In this document: positions 26,687 to 35,392 of the stretch, piece by piece
Layout of the letters: each line of letters begins with the position of its first letter
How positions within the stretch are numbered: position 1 is the first letter of the stretch
Assembly (NCBI GenBank): GCA_017513195.1
Contig: JAFXGM010000042.1
Span: forward strand, 1-54,291
Source: Clostridia bacterium
Lineage (GTDB): Bacteria; Bacillota; Clostridia; Oscillospirales; Acutalibacteraceae
Length of the DNA stretch: 54,291 nt
Reading direction: 5' to 3'
Translations under genes and position numbers: made by a program
The notes under the pieces: generated by a model
What the model was told of the DNA's origin: nothing
What the model saw: only the letters and a program-made list of their open reading frames with translations
Database searches by the model: none

Positions 26687-27400
26687 ATGATAATTTTTCC
26701 TGCAATAGATTTGTATGATAAAAAGGCAGTTCGTCTATATAAGGGTGACTACCAAAATATGACCGTATACAGCGAAAACCCCATTGAAATCGCACGTGAT
26801 TTTGAAGCGACGGGCGCCACACATATTCATATGGTGGATTTAGAGGGTGCTAAAGACGGAACAACACCTAATCTTGACATAGTCAGTCAAGTGGCAAATG
26901 AGACAAGCCTGTTTGTTGAAATTGGTGGCGGAATTCGTGATATGGCTACAGTTGAAAAGTATTTGTTAGCGGGCGTAGGTCGCGTAATACTTGGCACTGC
27001 GGCTGTTACTAACCCTGAATTTTTAAAAGAAGCAGTTACAAAATACGGCGATAAAATTGCCGTTGGCGCAGACGTAAAAGACGGGTTTATTGCTATAAAA
27101 GGATGGCTTGAAAAAAGCGAAAAAACTCTTGAAGATTTTCTTTGTGATATGCAAAATATAGGTGTTAAGTATATAATTTGCACCGATATTTCAAAGGATG
27201 GCGCTATGCACGGCACAAACCTTGAGCTTTATAAAAAAATATCACAAAAATATTCAATGAATATTACGGCATCGGGCGGCGTATCAAGCCTTGATGACGT
27301 TAAAAAACTTCGTGAAATGAACATTTACGGCGCGATAATAGGCAAGGCTTATTATATAGGTGCTATTGACCTAAAAGACGCTTTGGAGGCGGCTAAATGA
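26687..27400 (+). CDS. hisA: ProFAR isomerase HisA
   Basis: A 237-residue (beta/alpha)8 barrel for the Amadori rearrangement of ProFAR to PRFAR. IFPAIDLYDKKAVRLYKGD carries the catalytic Asp. VEIGGGIRD and ITASGGVSSLDDV are the two phosphate-binding loops; the second Asp is in CTDISKDGAM. Overlaps hisF by 4 bases. Confidence 0.96.
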   Translation: MIIFPAIDLYDKKAVRLYKGDYQNMTVYSENPIEIARDFEATGATHIHMVDLEGAKDGTTPNLDIVSQVANETSLFVEIGGGIRDMATVEKYLLAGVGRVILGTAAVTNPEFLKEAVTKYGDKIAVGADVKDGFIAIKGWLEKSEKTLEDFLCDMQNIGVKYIICTDISKDGAMHGTNLELYKKISQKYSMNITASGGVSSLDDVKKLREMNIYGAIIGKAYYIGAIDLKDALEAAK

Positions 27401-28155
27401 TTACAAAAAGAATTATTCCCTGCCTTGATATAAAAGACGGCAGGGTAGTAAAGGGTACAAATTTTAAAGGTCTTAACGACGTATCGTCACCAATTGAGCT
27501 TGCAAGGACTTATTCTGACAGTTTAGCTGACGAGCTTGTGTTTTATGATATAACGGCATCTTATGAAGGCAGACAGCTTTTTACCGATATACTTACTAAA
27601 GTTGCAAGTGAAATTTTTATACCGCTGACGGTTGGTGGCGGCATAAACACGGTAGACGACTTTGACCGCGTGTTAAAATGCGGTGCCGATAAGGTAAGCG
27701 TTAACTCGGGTGCTATTAAAAACCCATCTTTAATAAAAGAGGCAGCTCACAAATACGGTGACCAATGTGTTGTATTATCGGTAGATATAAAACGCGTTGA
27801 CGGTGCGTTTCACGTATTTGCAAAGGGCGGCCGCGAAGACACAGGCATCGAAGCGATAAACTGGATAAAACAGGGTGTGGCAAGCGGTGCCGGCGAAATA
27901 GTAGTAAATTCTATCGATACCGACGGCGTAAAGCAAGGCTTTGATATAGAGCTTTTAAAGCTTGTTTGTGATGCTGTAAAGGTCCCCGTAATTGCATCGG
28001 GTGGCGCCGGTAATATACAGCACTTTATAGATTTGTTTAAAGAAATCCCCGATATCGATGCGGGTCTTGCGGCTTCAATTTTCCATTTTGGTGAAGTAGC
28101 TATTCCTGATTTAAAAAGAGAATTAAAAAAGAATAACATAATCGTGAGGTTATAA
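27397..28155 (+). CDS. hisF: Imidazole glycerol phosphate synthase, cyclase subunit
   Basis: A 252-residue barrel paralogous to HisA. RIIPCLDIKDGRVVKGTNF has the first catalytic Asp; NSIDTDGVKQGFD has the second; PLTVGGGINTVDD and VIASGGAGNIQHF are the phosphate loops. It forms the IGP synthase complex with HisH, yielding IGP and AICAR. Confidence 0.97.
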   Translation: MITKRIIPCLDIKDGRVVKGTNFKGLNDVSSPIELARTYSDSLADELVFYDITASYEGRQLFTDILTKVASEIFIPLTVGGGINTVDDFDRVLKCGADKVSVNSGAIKNPSLIKEAAHKYGDQCVVLSVDIKRVDGAFHVFAKGGREDTGIEAINWIKQGVASGAGEIVVNSIDTDGVKQGFDIELLKLVCDAVKVPVIASGGAGNIQHFIDLFKEIPDIDAGLAASIFHFGEVAIPDLKRELKKNNIIVRL

Positions 28156-28157
28156 TT

Positions 28158-28808
28158 ATGATAAATATTGACGAACTTAAATTTGACGAAAAAGGTTTAA
28201 TTCCCGCTGTTGTGGTAGACAGTATCACAAAAAAGGTTTTGACCGTAGCATATATGAATAGAGAAAGTCTTAAAATATCTATGGAAAAGGGACTCACTTG
28301 TTTTTATAGCCGTTCACGTGATGAACTTTGGCTTAAGGGAGAAACCAGCGGCAACTATCAGCATATAGTAAGCATTACTGCCGATTGCGATAACGATGCT
28401 TTGGTTGTAGTGGTTGAAAAGGACGGCCCTGCTTGCCATAAGGGCACCGATTCTTGCTTTACAAATCCCGTTTGGGAATCGCAAGAATTGCACGAATTTT
28501 CACTCCAAAACCTTTATGATATGCTTGTAGGGCGTAAAATAGAAAAACCCGAAGGCTCATACACAACCTATCTTTTTGAAAAGGGTATTGATAAAATACT
28601 TAAAAAGGTAGGCGAAGAATGCACCGAGGTTATAATCGCGGGCAAGGCAGACGATAAGGCCGAAACGGTTTACGAGCTTGCCGACCTTGCTTATCACGCA
28701 ATGGTGCTTATGGTGCAAATGGGCATCAGCGTAGAGGACGTTCACCGCGAGCTTGCTTCCCGTCATATAATTGATCACAAAGTAAAACAGGAAAAGATGA
28801 CAAAATAA
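28158..28808 (+). CDS. hisIE: Bifunctional PR-AMP cyclohydrolase / PR-ATP pyrophosphatase
   Basis: A 216-residue fusion. The N-terminal HisI domain (1-~115) has FYSRSRDELWLKGETSGN, the zinc-site DCDNDALVV and the Cys in GPACHKGTDSCF. The C-terminal HisE domain (~120-216) has ILKKVGEECTEVIIAGK and ELADLAYHAMVLM. It does the second and third pathway steps. The ATG lies 2 bases after the hisF stop, and the next gene overlaps by one base. Confidence 0.96.
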   Translation: MINIDELKFDEKGLIPAVVVDSITKKVLTVAYMNRESLKISMEKGLTCFYSRSRDELWLKGETSGNYQHIVSITADCDNDALVVVVEKDGPACHKGTDSCFTNPVWESQELHEFSLQNLYDMLVGRKIEKPEGSYTTYLFEKGIDKILKKVGEECTEVIIAGKADDKAETVYELADLAYHAMVLMVQMGISVEDVHRELASRHIIDHKVKQEKMTK

Positions 28809-29554
28809 TGCTTTATAATTATCATACGCACACCACCTATTGCGACGGCAAAAACACCGCCGAAGAAATGGTGCAAAAGGCAATAGAGCTTGGTCTTTCA
28901 GAGCTTGGTTTTTCGGGACATTCATATACCGAATTTGACCTTGAGCCTTGTATGACGCGCGCGGGCACCGAGCTTTACAAAAAAGAAATAAATGCTTTAA
29001 AAGAAAAATATAAGAATAAAATTAAAATACTGCTTGGTATAGAATATGATTATCATAGCAACGAGCCGACGGATGATTATGATTATATTTTAGGTTCAGT
29101 GCATTATATTTATAAAAACGGCGAATATCTTTGTATTGACTACAGTCGCGAAAAGCAGATAGAGGCTGTAAACAAACATTACATCGGCGATTTTTATGCC
29201 TATATTGAGGATTATTACAAAACCGTTGCCGAGCTTTATAATAAGCTTAAATGTGATATAATCGGTCACTTTGATTTGGTTACAAAATATAACGCTGACG
29301 GAAGCCTTTTTGATACAAAGCATCCGCGTTATATTGCGGCGTGGCAGGCGGCGGCTGACGCTATTATAAAAACACCTGCCGTGGTAGAAATTAACACCGG
29401 CGGTATTGCGCGTGGCCACGTAAGCGAGCCATATCCATCAAAAGAAATTATTGAGTATTTTAAATCGCACGGTAAAAAAATGATTTTCTCATCCGACTGT
29501 CATAACAAAAATTATTTGCTTTGCGGATATGATATGGTTAAAAAATATTTGTAA
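28808..29554 (+). CDS. hisK: Histidinol-phosphatase, PHP type
   Basis: A 248-residue PHP-domain metallophosphatase. Metal ligands in YNYHTHTTYCDG, LGFSGHSYTEFD, LGIEYDY, LGSVHYI, DIIGHFDLVTKY and SSDCH. It completes the pathway by supplying histidinol phosphatase, missing from the monofunctional HisB. Its position and the overlap with hisIE make this specific role very likely. Confidence 0.92.
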   Translation: MLYNYHTHTTYCDGKNTAEEMVQKAIELGLSELGFSGHSYTEFDLEPCMTRAGTELYKKEINALKEKYKNKIKILLGIEYDYHSNEPTDDYDYILGSVHYIYKNGEYLCIDYSREKQIEAVNKHYIGDFYAYIEDYYKTVAELYNKLKCDIIGHFDLVTKYNADGSLFDTKHPRYIAAWQAAADAIIKTPAVVEINTGGIARGHVSEPYPSKEIIEYFKSHGKKMIFSSDCHNKNYLLCGYDMVKKYL

Positions 29555-29566
29555 TAGGGGACAAAA

Positions 29567-30319
29567 ATGAAAGAAGTATTAATAACAGCACTTGGCGTCG
29601 GTATGGCGACCGTCATAGGTGCTATAATCGGTTTTGCGTTTAAAAAAGTATCGCACAAATTTTCTGACGTTGTTATGTCGTTTGCTGCGGGCATTATGCT
29701 TGCGGCGGCGGTTATCGGTCTAATACTGCCATCGGTAGAATTAGGTGGTAAGTGGGGGCTTTTATATGCTATTATCGGCATTTTTGCGGGTGCTATATGC
29801 TTAAACCTTATGGACAAGCTTATTCCTCACTTGCATCGGCTTGCGGGTGTAGACAGTGAAAATCACAATAACGCAAATATAAATAAGGTTATGCTTTTCG
29901 TACTGGCTATTGCTATTCACAATCTACCCGAAGGCATTGCCGCAGGCGTTGGTTTTGGTACGGGCGATAACGGACAAGCACTGCTTATAGCAAGCGGTAT
30001 AGCGCTTCAAAATATTCCTGAGGGTATGGTAATTATAGCTCCTATGCTAGCGGCAGGCATTAGCCCACGCAAGACTATGGTTTGCGCTATTGCTACGGGC
30101 GTTGTCGAGGTTATTGGTACGCTTATTGGTTACTTAGCAGTAAACGTTGCGACGGTTATTTTGCCAATTGCGCTCAGCTTTGCAGGCGGTACAATGCTTT
30201 ACGTTGTAAGTGACGAAATGCTAAACGAAACCCACGCCCACGGTCACGAGCGCGCTGCAACCTACTCTATGATAGTTGGTTTTTGCGTAATGCTTGTTTT
30301 AGATGTTTTGTTGGGGTGA
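29567..30319 (+). CDS. ZIP-family metal transporter
   Basis: A 250-residue membrane protein with about 8 helices. ZIP signatures: helix IV HNLPEGIAAGVGFGTG and helix V ALQNIPEGMVIIAPM, giving the His/Asn/Pro/Glu binuclear metal centre, plus a short loop HLHRLAGVDSENHNN. It likely imports Zn2+ or another divalent cation. AGGGG precedes the ATG, 12 bases after hisK, so it is probably on the his transcript; HisD and HisI are zinc enzymes, a possible rationale. Confidence 0.92.
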   Translation: MKEVLITALGVGMATVIGAIIGFAFKKVSHKFSDVVMSFAAGIMLAAAVIGLILPSVELGGKWGLLYAIIGIFAGAICLNLMDKLIPHLHRLAGVDSENHNNANINKVMLFVLAIAIHNLPEGIAAGVGFGTGDNGQALLIASGIALQNIPEGMVIIAPMLAAGISPRKTMVCAIATGVVEVIGTLIGYLAVNVATVILPIALSFAGGTMLYVVSDEMLNETHAHGHERAATYSMIVGFCVMLVLDVLLG

Positions 30320-30323
30320 AAAT

Positions 30324-31466
30324 ATGAAAAGATTTATTGGTATTGCGGTAAGCGTATGTTTAATTTTATCAATGTTATGTGGTTGTAGCAGTCAAAACGA
30401 TACACAATCAGATGTTTCTGACGATGTAATTATAGAGCAGGTTATTGTTAGCGACACTACAAGTGAAACAAGCAGCAACGAAGGTATAGTATCAAATGAT
30501 ATAACAAGTGAAAATCAAGTTTCGTCACAACCTACTTCATCGGTTGAATCGACGGTTATCACCCCTTCGACTTGTTCGCATCAATATAGCGAAAAAATCA
30601 CACAAAAGGCAGAGCTTTTTAAAATGGGAACAAAAAGCTTTACTTGTTCAAATTGCGGTGACAGCTATACAAAGGAATACCCTATAGAAAGTATAAAGCT
30701 GCTTTCAATAAGCAACAGCTACGGCAAAAACGCTTTGTGGGAGCTGTATGATATTTGCAAATCAGAAGGCGTTAAAAACGTAGATATTGCGGTTATGTAT
30801 ATTGCAGGCTGTTCGCTTGATCAGCACTGGGAAAACATTCAAAATAATAATGCCGCGTATGAAGTGTTTAGAAATAATAACGGTAAATGGATCTCTACTC
30901 CAAACTGTACTATTGACAGCCTTTTAGCCGAGGGCGATTGGGATGTTATAACTACACAAAACAGTTCTTATTGGTCTGGTAACAGTAAGGGATTTGACAA
31001 TCTTGATAACGTTGCGGATTATATAAAAGGCAAGTGTCCGAACTCAAAACTTATCTGGCATCATATTTGGAGTTATCAAGAGGGTTCTGAATGGTTGACG
31101 CCTAATAACTATAACGGCGATGAAAAACTGATGTACCAAAGTATTGTTGACCGCGTAAATGATACGGTTATTCCAAGCGGTAAATTTGATTCGGTAGCGC
31201 CTGTTGGTGCCGCCATTATGAATGCTCGCACTTCAAAGCTTAAAAATAGTGTTCATCTTGATGACGGTTCGCATCTAAGCGAAGAATTTGGTTATTATAT
31301 TGCGGCATTTACATGGTATTGCCATCTTACGGGGCAAGGCGTTTATGACACAAATTTTGCTGCAAACGGTATGATTTCATCAGAAGAATTAAACGTTGCG
31401 GTCGAATCGGCAAAAAATGCAATAGAAAACCCATACAAAATAACACAATCATACTATACAAGGTAA
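30324..31466 (+). CDS. Lipoprotein with DUF4886/SGNH-like domain
   Basis: A 380-residue lipoprotein: signal sequence MKRFIGIAVSVCLILSMLCG with lipobox LCGC (lipidated C21), a Ser/Thr-rich linker (~22-80), a small Cys/His motif (CSHQYS...FTCSNCGDSYTKEY, ~84-118) of a type common in clostridial surface proteins, then a DUF4886 domain. Versus the cytosolic homologue at 12230, GNSFS is SNSYG (Ser132 kept), GGC is AGC, and HLT is DGSHLS. I start at 30324 because GGGGTG lies just before it. It acts outside the cell, possibly as an esterase on glycans. Confidence 0.78.
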   Translation: MKRFIGIAVSVCLILSMLCGCSSQNDTQSDVSDDVIIEQVIVSDTTSETSSNEGIVSNDITSENQVSSQPTSSVESTVITPSTCSHQYSEKITQKAELFKMGTKSFTCSNCGDSYTKEYPIESIKLLSISNSYGKNALWELYDICKSEGVKNVDIAVMYIAGCSLDQHWENIQNNNAAYEVFRNNNGKWISTPNCTIDSLLAEGDWDVITTQNSSYWSGNSKGFDNLDNVADYIKGKCPNSKLIWHHIWSYQEGSEWLTPNNYNGDEKLMYQSIVDRVNDTVIPSGKFDSVAPVGAAIMNARTSKLKNSVHLDDGSHLSEEFGYYIAAFTWYCHLTGQGVYDTNFAANGMISSEELNVAVESAKNAIENPYKITQSYYTR

Positions 31467-31470
31467 AAGT

Positions 31471-31508
31471 AACCCCCACGATTCTTTAAAAATCGTGGGG
31501 GTTATATT
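31471..31508 (+). terminator. Terminator after the DUF4886 lipoprotein
   Basis: A perfect 13-bp stem, AACCCCCACGATT / AATCGTGGGGGTT, with a 7-base loop, followed by ATATTTTTT. Confidence 0.92.
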
Positions 31509-31541
31509 TTTTAATTGCTTTAATTGTAAAGTCACGGTTGC

Positions 31542-31570
31542 TTGACGGTAATAAAACAAACTGATATAAT
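31542..31570 (+). promoter_or_regulatory. Promoter of the GH3 gene
   Basis: TTGACG, 17-bp spacer, TATAAT. Confidence 0.78.
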
Positions 31571-31601
31571 TTAAAAAACTCCATAGAAAAGGAGAATCTT
31601 T

Positions 31602-33170
31602 ATGAAAACCTTGTTAAACATAGATGAGCTATCAACCGAACAAAAGCTTGGTATGCTAATGTGCGCGCGATATTTTCATCCCAATGATAAAGAAAATTTA
31701 GAATATACGTTAGAGCTTATAAAAAATCATTCTCTTGGTTGTGTTCAGGTGCCTCTTTCTCAACTTGATGTTATGAAAGAGGTGCTGGCTGTAGCAGATT
31801 ATCCCATTATTATAATTACCGATATGGAAATGGGCTACCCCAATGGTAAGCTACCAAAAATTCCGCTTATGGCACTTGCTGCTTGCGACAATGACGAATA
31901 TTATCGCGCCTTTGCTCGCGGCACAATTTACGAGGCAAGGCTTGATGGCTACAACAGTATGTGGGGCCCTGTTTTAGACGTTTTACAGTCGGATGGTCCT
32001 TGCAGTGTGCATAGGCATTTTTCTGATGACCCTGAGCGTGTAGGTCGCGCGGCCGAGCTTATAGCCGAGGTTTGCGCTCAAAACAATTTTTTAACCTGCG
32101 GCAAGCATTATCCCGGTGGTGAAGCGGTAACTATAGATTTACATATGACCAACACACCGTCCGACGTATCAAAAGAATCAATTATAAACTTAGACCTTGT
32201 GCCATATAAGTATTTGATGGAAAAAGGTTTGTTGCCATCAATTATGACAAGCCACCGAGTTATTCGCGACATTGACCCCGAGCACCCTGCTTCTCTTTCT
32301 AAAAAGGTAAATGATATTATAAGAGATATGGGCTTTGACGGCCTTTGCTTTACCGATTCTATGGCAATGATGGCTATTTTGCAGGATTGGGGCGAAGAAA
32401 ATATTTTGGGGTTAGCGGTAGCGGCAGGCAACGATATTGTATTGCCAAACTATCGCTCTACCAACAAGCAGTCGTTTGAAATGCTTAAAAAGAATTATTA
32501 TGACGGTGCCTTTAGCGAGGAGCGACTTAACGAGGCGGTGCGTCGTGTACTTGCAGTACAGCAAATGTTGGGTAGCGCGCCCGATAGTTTCGAGTTTACC
32601 GATGCTGACCGCATAGCTCTTGATAACGTTGCCAAAGACTGCATAACCGCAATAACCGATGACGGTGTTACAGCGGCGCTTGATACCGATAATAAAAAGT
32701 TATTTGTTATACTTACCGACAATAAAACTTCAAAAGAAATAGCAGGGGAAGTGTGTTTTGGTAAATGGTATAACCCGAATAATATTGCCGATAAAATCAG
32801 ACAAGAATTCCCCGATTCTGATATAGAGTTTTTCCCCGAATTTCCATCCGCTACCGACAATGAGCGCGTGCTTCTTGCTGCTACAAAGCATAGTGAGGTT
32901 CTGTTTATTACCTATTGTGCAACAGGGCCATACCTTGGTACCGATTGCCTTACACGCAGAGCAGAGTATGTGATCAATTCGCTTATTATGTCGGGTAAGG
33001 TATCGGCTGTTTTGCACTTTGGCAATCCGTTTGCTGTAAAGCCACTTCTTCATACACCACGTCGTCTTTTTGGCTATATGATGCCCGATTCTCAGCTTCA
33101 CGCTATAGACGTGCTTGCAGGCAAACTCGAAGCCAAAGGAACACTACCTTTTAAAATAGATTTTGAATAA
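31602..33170 (+). CDS. GH3 glycosidase, NagZ-like
   Basis: A 522-residue cytosolic GH3 protein. The barrel has the NagZ-type loop KHYPGGEAVTIDLH (H169, D179, H181), where NagZ has KHFPGHGxxxxDSH; the DxH acid/base pair is kept but the middle differs. The nucleophile is D252 in LCFTDSMAM. A C-terminal alpha/beta sandwich (~350-522) follows, which short NagZ lacks. A beta-N-acetylglucosaminidase, or another beta-glycosidase with this loop, is likely. AAAGGAG precedes the ATG. It is a single-gene unit between its own promoter and terminator. Confidence 0.85.
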   Translation: MKTLLNIDELSTEQKLGMLMCARYFHPNDKENLEYTLELIKNHSLGCVQVPLSQLDVMKEVLAVADYPIIIITDMEMGYPNGKLPKIPLMALAACDNDEYYRAFARGTIYEARLDGYNSMWGPVLDVLQSDGPCSVHRHFSDDPERVGRAAELIAEVCAQNNFLTCGKHYPGGEAVTIDLHMTNTPSDVSKESIINLDLVPYKYLMEKGLLPSIMTSHRVIRDIDPEHPASLSKKVNDIIRDMGFDGLCFTDSMAMMAILQDWGEENILGLAVAAGNDIVLPNYRSTNKQSFEMLKKNYYDGAFSEERLNEAVRRVLAVQQMLGSAPDSFEFTDADRIALDNVAKDCITAITDDGVTAALDTDNKKLFVILTDNKTSKEIAGEVCFGKWYNPNNIADKIRQEFPDSDIEFFPEFPSATDNERVLLAATKHSEVLFITYCATGPYLGTDCLTRRAEYVINSLIMSGKVSAVLHFGNPFAVKPLLHTPRRLFGYMMPDSQLHAIDVLAGKLEAKGTLPFKIDFE

Positions 33171-33172
33171 GT

Positions 33173-33200
33173 AAAAGCCACCGAGAATTCGGTGGCTTTT
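33173..33200. terminator. Bidirectional terminator
   Basis: A perfect 12-bp stem, AAAAGCCACCGA / TCGGTGGCTTTT, with a GAAT loop, between the converging GH3 and SGNH genes. Confidence 0.9.
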
Positions 33201-33203
33201 GTT

Positions 33204-34124
33204 TTACTGTTTTTTCATAAAATCAATTACAAACTGTATATTTTCTTGCTGTTGCGCTTTATAGGGTTGGTATTTACTGCATAAATCCTTAAAATAATCT
33301 ACGTAAGGGTCGTTTTGCTCGTTATCAAGATATTCTTTAATTTTTGCCGCGCGGTCTTCGTTAGTCAGGCCGTAGCATTCCATCTTGAATCCGGTTAATA
33401 CACGTATAACGTTATATTCGGTAGCATAAACATCACGAATTTTGCCTACCGTTTCATGCCATTTTTGTACGTCCTGCGGTAGTGGCTTTTCTTCACCAAC
33501 ATCTAAACCTTGAAATTCTAAAAAGCATTTTGCCATATAATACTGTCCGCGGTCGTTTGGGTGAACACGGTCGGGGTTATAGATTGTTTCGGTTTGTATA
33601 ATGCGTGTTATGTATGAGTGATAATCACAAACGGGATATCCCTTTTCTTTGGCAAAAGCCTTAATAAATTCGGCATAGCCAAGCATTAATGCGCTACCGC
33701 CGCGCAAAACGGGCTCGGTGCTTTCTATGTATTCGGCATAAGGGGTAGGGGTACAAAGAGTAATTTTAACACCCATCTTCTCAAGCTTTTCACAAAGGAT
33801 AGAAAGATTTTTTTTGTATCTTTCGAATGCGTTTTTAAGCGCGGTGTATTTGTGCTCAGCAGGACCGTTAAGTGCGTTGCGATCCGAATCGTTTATACCT
33901 ATCATAATAACCGCATGTGTGGGGGTGTAAAGCGCAATGTCTTCGTCAAAGAAACCTAGTACAGTGGCAACTGCACCACCTGAAACACCACAGTTATAAA
34001 ATTCTACCTTTGCGTCAGCAAAATGCTCGCGGTAATAGGCAACAATATGCGCTAAAAATAGGTTGTTGTGTGTAATGCTATCGCCTATAAAACAAACTCT
34101 GGCGCCATCTGGAAATCTACTCAT
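33204..34124 (-). CDS. SGNH/GDSL hydrolase, copy A
   Basis: A 306-residue cytosolic SGNH-fold esterase. Blocks: I FIGDSITHN with nucleophile S16; II CGVSGG with oxyanion Gly49; III IGINDSD with N78; V NPDRVHPND with D185/H188. There is no signal peptide. I start at 34124 (ATG) behind AGGGGTGG; the GTG three codons upstream is part of that site. Likely removes acyl groups from sugars. It is a paralogue of the next gene, with a near-identical central tract. Confidence 0.88.
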   Translation of the reverse strand: MSRFPDGARVCFIGDSITHNNLFLAHIVAYYREHFADAKVEFYNCGVSGGAVATVLGFFDEDIALYTPTHAVIMIGINDSDRNALNGPAEHKYTALKNAFERYKKNLSILCEKLEKMGVKITLCTPTPYAEYIESTEPVLRGGSALMLGYAEFIKAFAKEKGYPVCDYHSYITRIIQTETIYNPDRVHPNDRGQYYMAKCFLEFQGLDVGEEKPLPQDVQKWHETVGKIRDVYATEYNVIRVLTGFKMECYGLTNEDRAAKIKEYLDNEQNDPYVDYFKDLCSKYQPYKAQQQENIQFVIDFMKKQ

Positions 34125-34147
34125 ATTTACCACCCCTTTTAAGTTGA

Positions 34148-34175
34148 ATTATAACATAAAAAAACACAAAATCAA
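34148..34175 (-). promoter_or_regulatory. Promoter of SGNH copy A
   Basis: On the minus strand: TTGATT, 16-bp spacer, TATAAT. The box layout and flanking bases match the promoter of copy B at 35288, so it was duplicated with the gene. Confidence 0.65.
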
Positions 34176-34280
34176 GTGCAATGGTTGAAGATCACACTTG
34201 ATTTAGGCGGCAAGATAATCTACGTACATATTGCAAAAAATGGCAACCAAAATGATGAGATATCGACTAAAAAACACACA

Positions 34281-34325
34281 ATAGAAAATCCATACAAAAT
34301 AGTACGATTGTATTATATAAATTAG
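34281..34325 (+). pseudogene. Remnant of a DUF4886 lipoprotein 3' end
   Basis: Fifteen codons read IENPYKIVRLYYIN-stop, against IENPYKITQSYYTR-stop at the end of the lipoprotein gene at 30324. The frame is open back to 34155 but its upstream part shows no convincing similarity and no start. It is probably the scar of a decayed second copy. Confidence 0.5.
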
Positions 34326-34330
34326 AGCAA

Positions 34331-34356
34331 AAGACCGCAGTTGAAACTACGGTCTT
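34331..34356 (-). terminator. Terminator of SGNH copy B
   Basis: AAGACCG pairs with CGGTCTT with a partly paired interior. On the minus strand it is followed by TTGCTC after TT, a modest T tract. Confidence 0.6.
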
Positions 34357-34362
34357 GGATAT

Positions 34363-35262
34363 TTACTGATTTTTCATAAAATCTATGGTGAATTGTATAT
34401 TTTCGGCTTGTTTTGGTTTGTCGGTTTGGTATTCGCGCGCAAGAAATTTAAAATATTCGACATATTCGCCGGTTTGCTCGTTTTCAAGGTAGTCTTTTAT
34501 TGCGTCCCAACGCTGTTGCTTAGTTGTGGTGAAATCATCTTTAAGTATAAAATGCTCGGTGGCAATGGTGTTACGCAGTTTGCCAACAACCTCGTGCCAT
34601 TTTTGAACATTGTTTGGTAAAGGCTTTTCTTCACCAATATCTAAACCTTGAAATTCTAAAAAGCATTTTGCCATATAATACTGTCCGCGGTCGTTTGGGT
34701 GAACACGGTCGGGGTTATAGATTGTTTCGGTTTGTATAATGCGTGTTATGTGTGAGTGGTAATCACAAACGGGATATCCCTTTTCTTTTGCAAAGGCCTT
34801 AATAAATTCGGCATAGCCCAGCATCAATGCGCTACCGCCGTGAAGCACCTGATCGTCACTTTCAAGGTATTCGTCATACGGGGTTTGAGTGCAAAGAATT
34901 ATTTTAGTGCCGATACCTTCAAGTCTTTTGCAAAGCTTTTCAAGATTTGTTTTATAATTATTATATGCACGCTCTAGTGAGTAATATTTATGCTCTTTAG
35001 CACCTATAAGGGCATTGCGGTCAGAATCATTTATTCCTATCATAATTACCGCGTGGGTAGGGTTATATGGTAGTATGTCCTCGTCAAAGCTGTTAAGCGT
35101 TGTGGTAAGCGTGCCGCCCGAAATACCACAGTTGTAAAACTCTACCTTTGAATCACCAAAATGTTCTTTGTAATATGCTACAATATGTGCTAAAAATAGG
35201 TTGTTGTGTGTAATGCTGTCGCCTATAAAGCAAACACGCGCTCCATTTGGAAATCTGTTCAT
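34363..35262 (-). CDS. SGNH/GDSL hydrolase, copy B
   Basis: A 299-residue paralogue of copy A with all catalytic blocks intact: FIGDSITHN (S16), CGISGG, IGINDSD and NPDRVHPND. Residues about 140-215 are almost identical to copy A at the DNA level, whereas residues 50-135 and the C-terminal 80 differ widely. AAGGAGTGG precedes the ATG. It has its own promoter and terminator, so the two copies are separately expressed. Function as for copy A; the diverged C-terminus may alter substrate choice. Confidence 0.88.
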   Translation of the reverse strand: MNRFPNGARVCFIGDSITHNNLFLAHIVAYYKEHFGDSKVEFYNCGISGGTLTTTLNSFDEDILPYNPTHAVIMIGINDSDRNALIGAKEHKYYSLERAYNNYKTNLEKLCKRLEGIGTKIILCTQTPYDEYLESDDQVLHGGSALMLGYAEFIKAFAKEKGYPVCDYHSHITRIIQTETIYNPDRVHPNDRGQYYMAKCFLEFQGLDIGEEKPLPNNVQKWHEVVGKLRNTIATEHFILKDDFTTTKQQRWDAIKDYLENEQTGEYVEYFKFLAREYQTDKPKQAENIQFTIDFMKNQ

Positions 35263-35287
35263 AATTTAACCACTCCTTACAGGTTGA

Positions 35288-35315
35288 ATTATACTACAAA
35301 ATATTATAAAATCAA
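35288..35315 (-). promoter_or_regulatory. Promoter of SGNH copy B
   Basis: On the minus strand: TTGATT, 16-bp spacer, TATAAT. Confidence 0.65.
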
Positions 35316-35392
35316 GTGTGAGGTTTTGGTGCGTTTTGTTGTGTAATAAGTGAAGGGGTAAAAAACAGCACCCTTTCAGAGAGGAGTGGCTT

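Noticed and set aside
29512-29817. Minus-strand open frame inside the ZIP transporter gene
   Set aside because: The plus-strand ZIP motifs are unambiguous. The antisense frame is a by-product of biased codon use.
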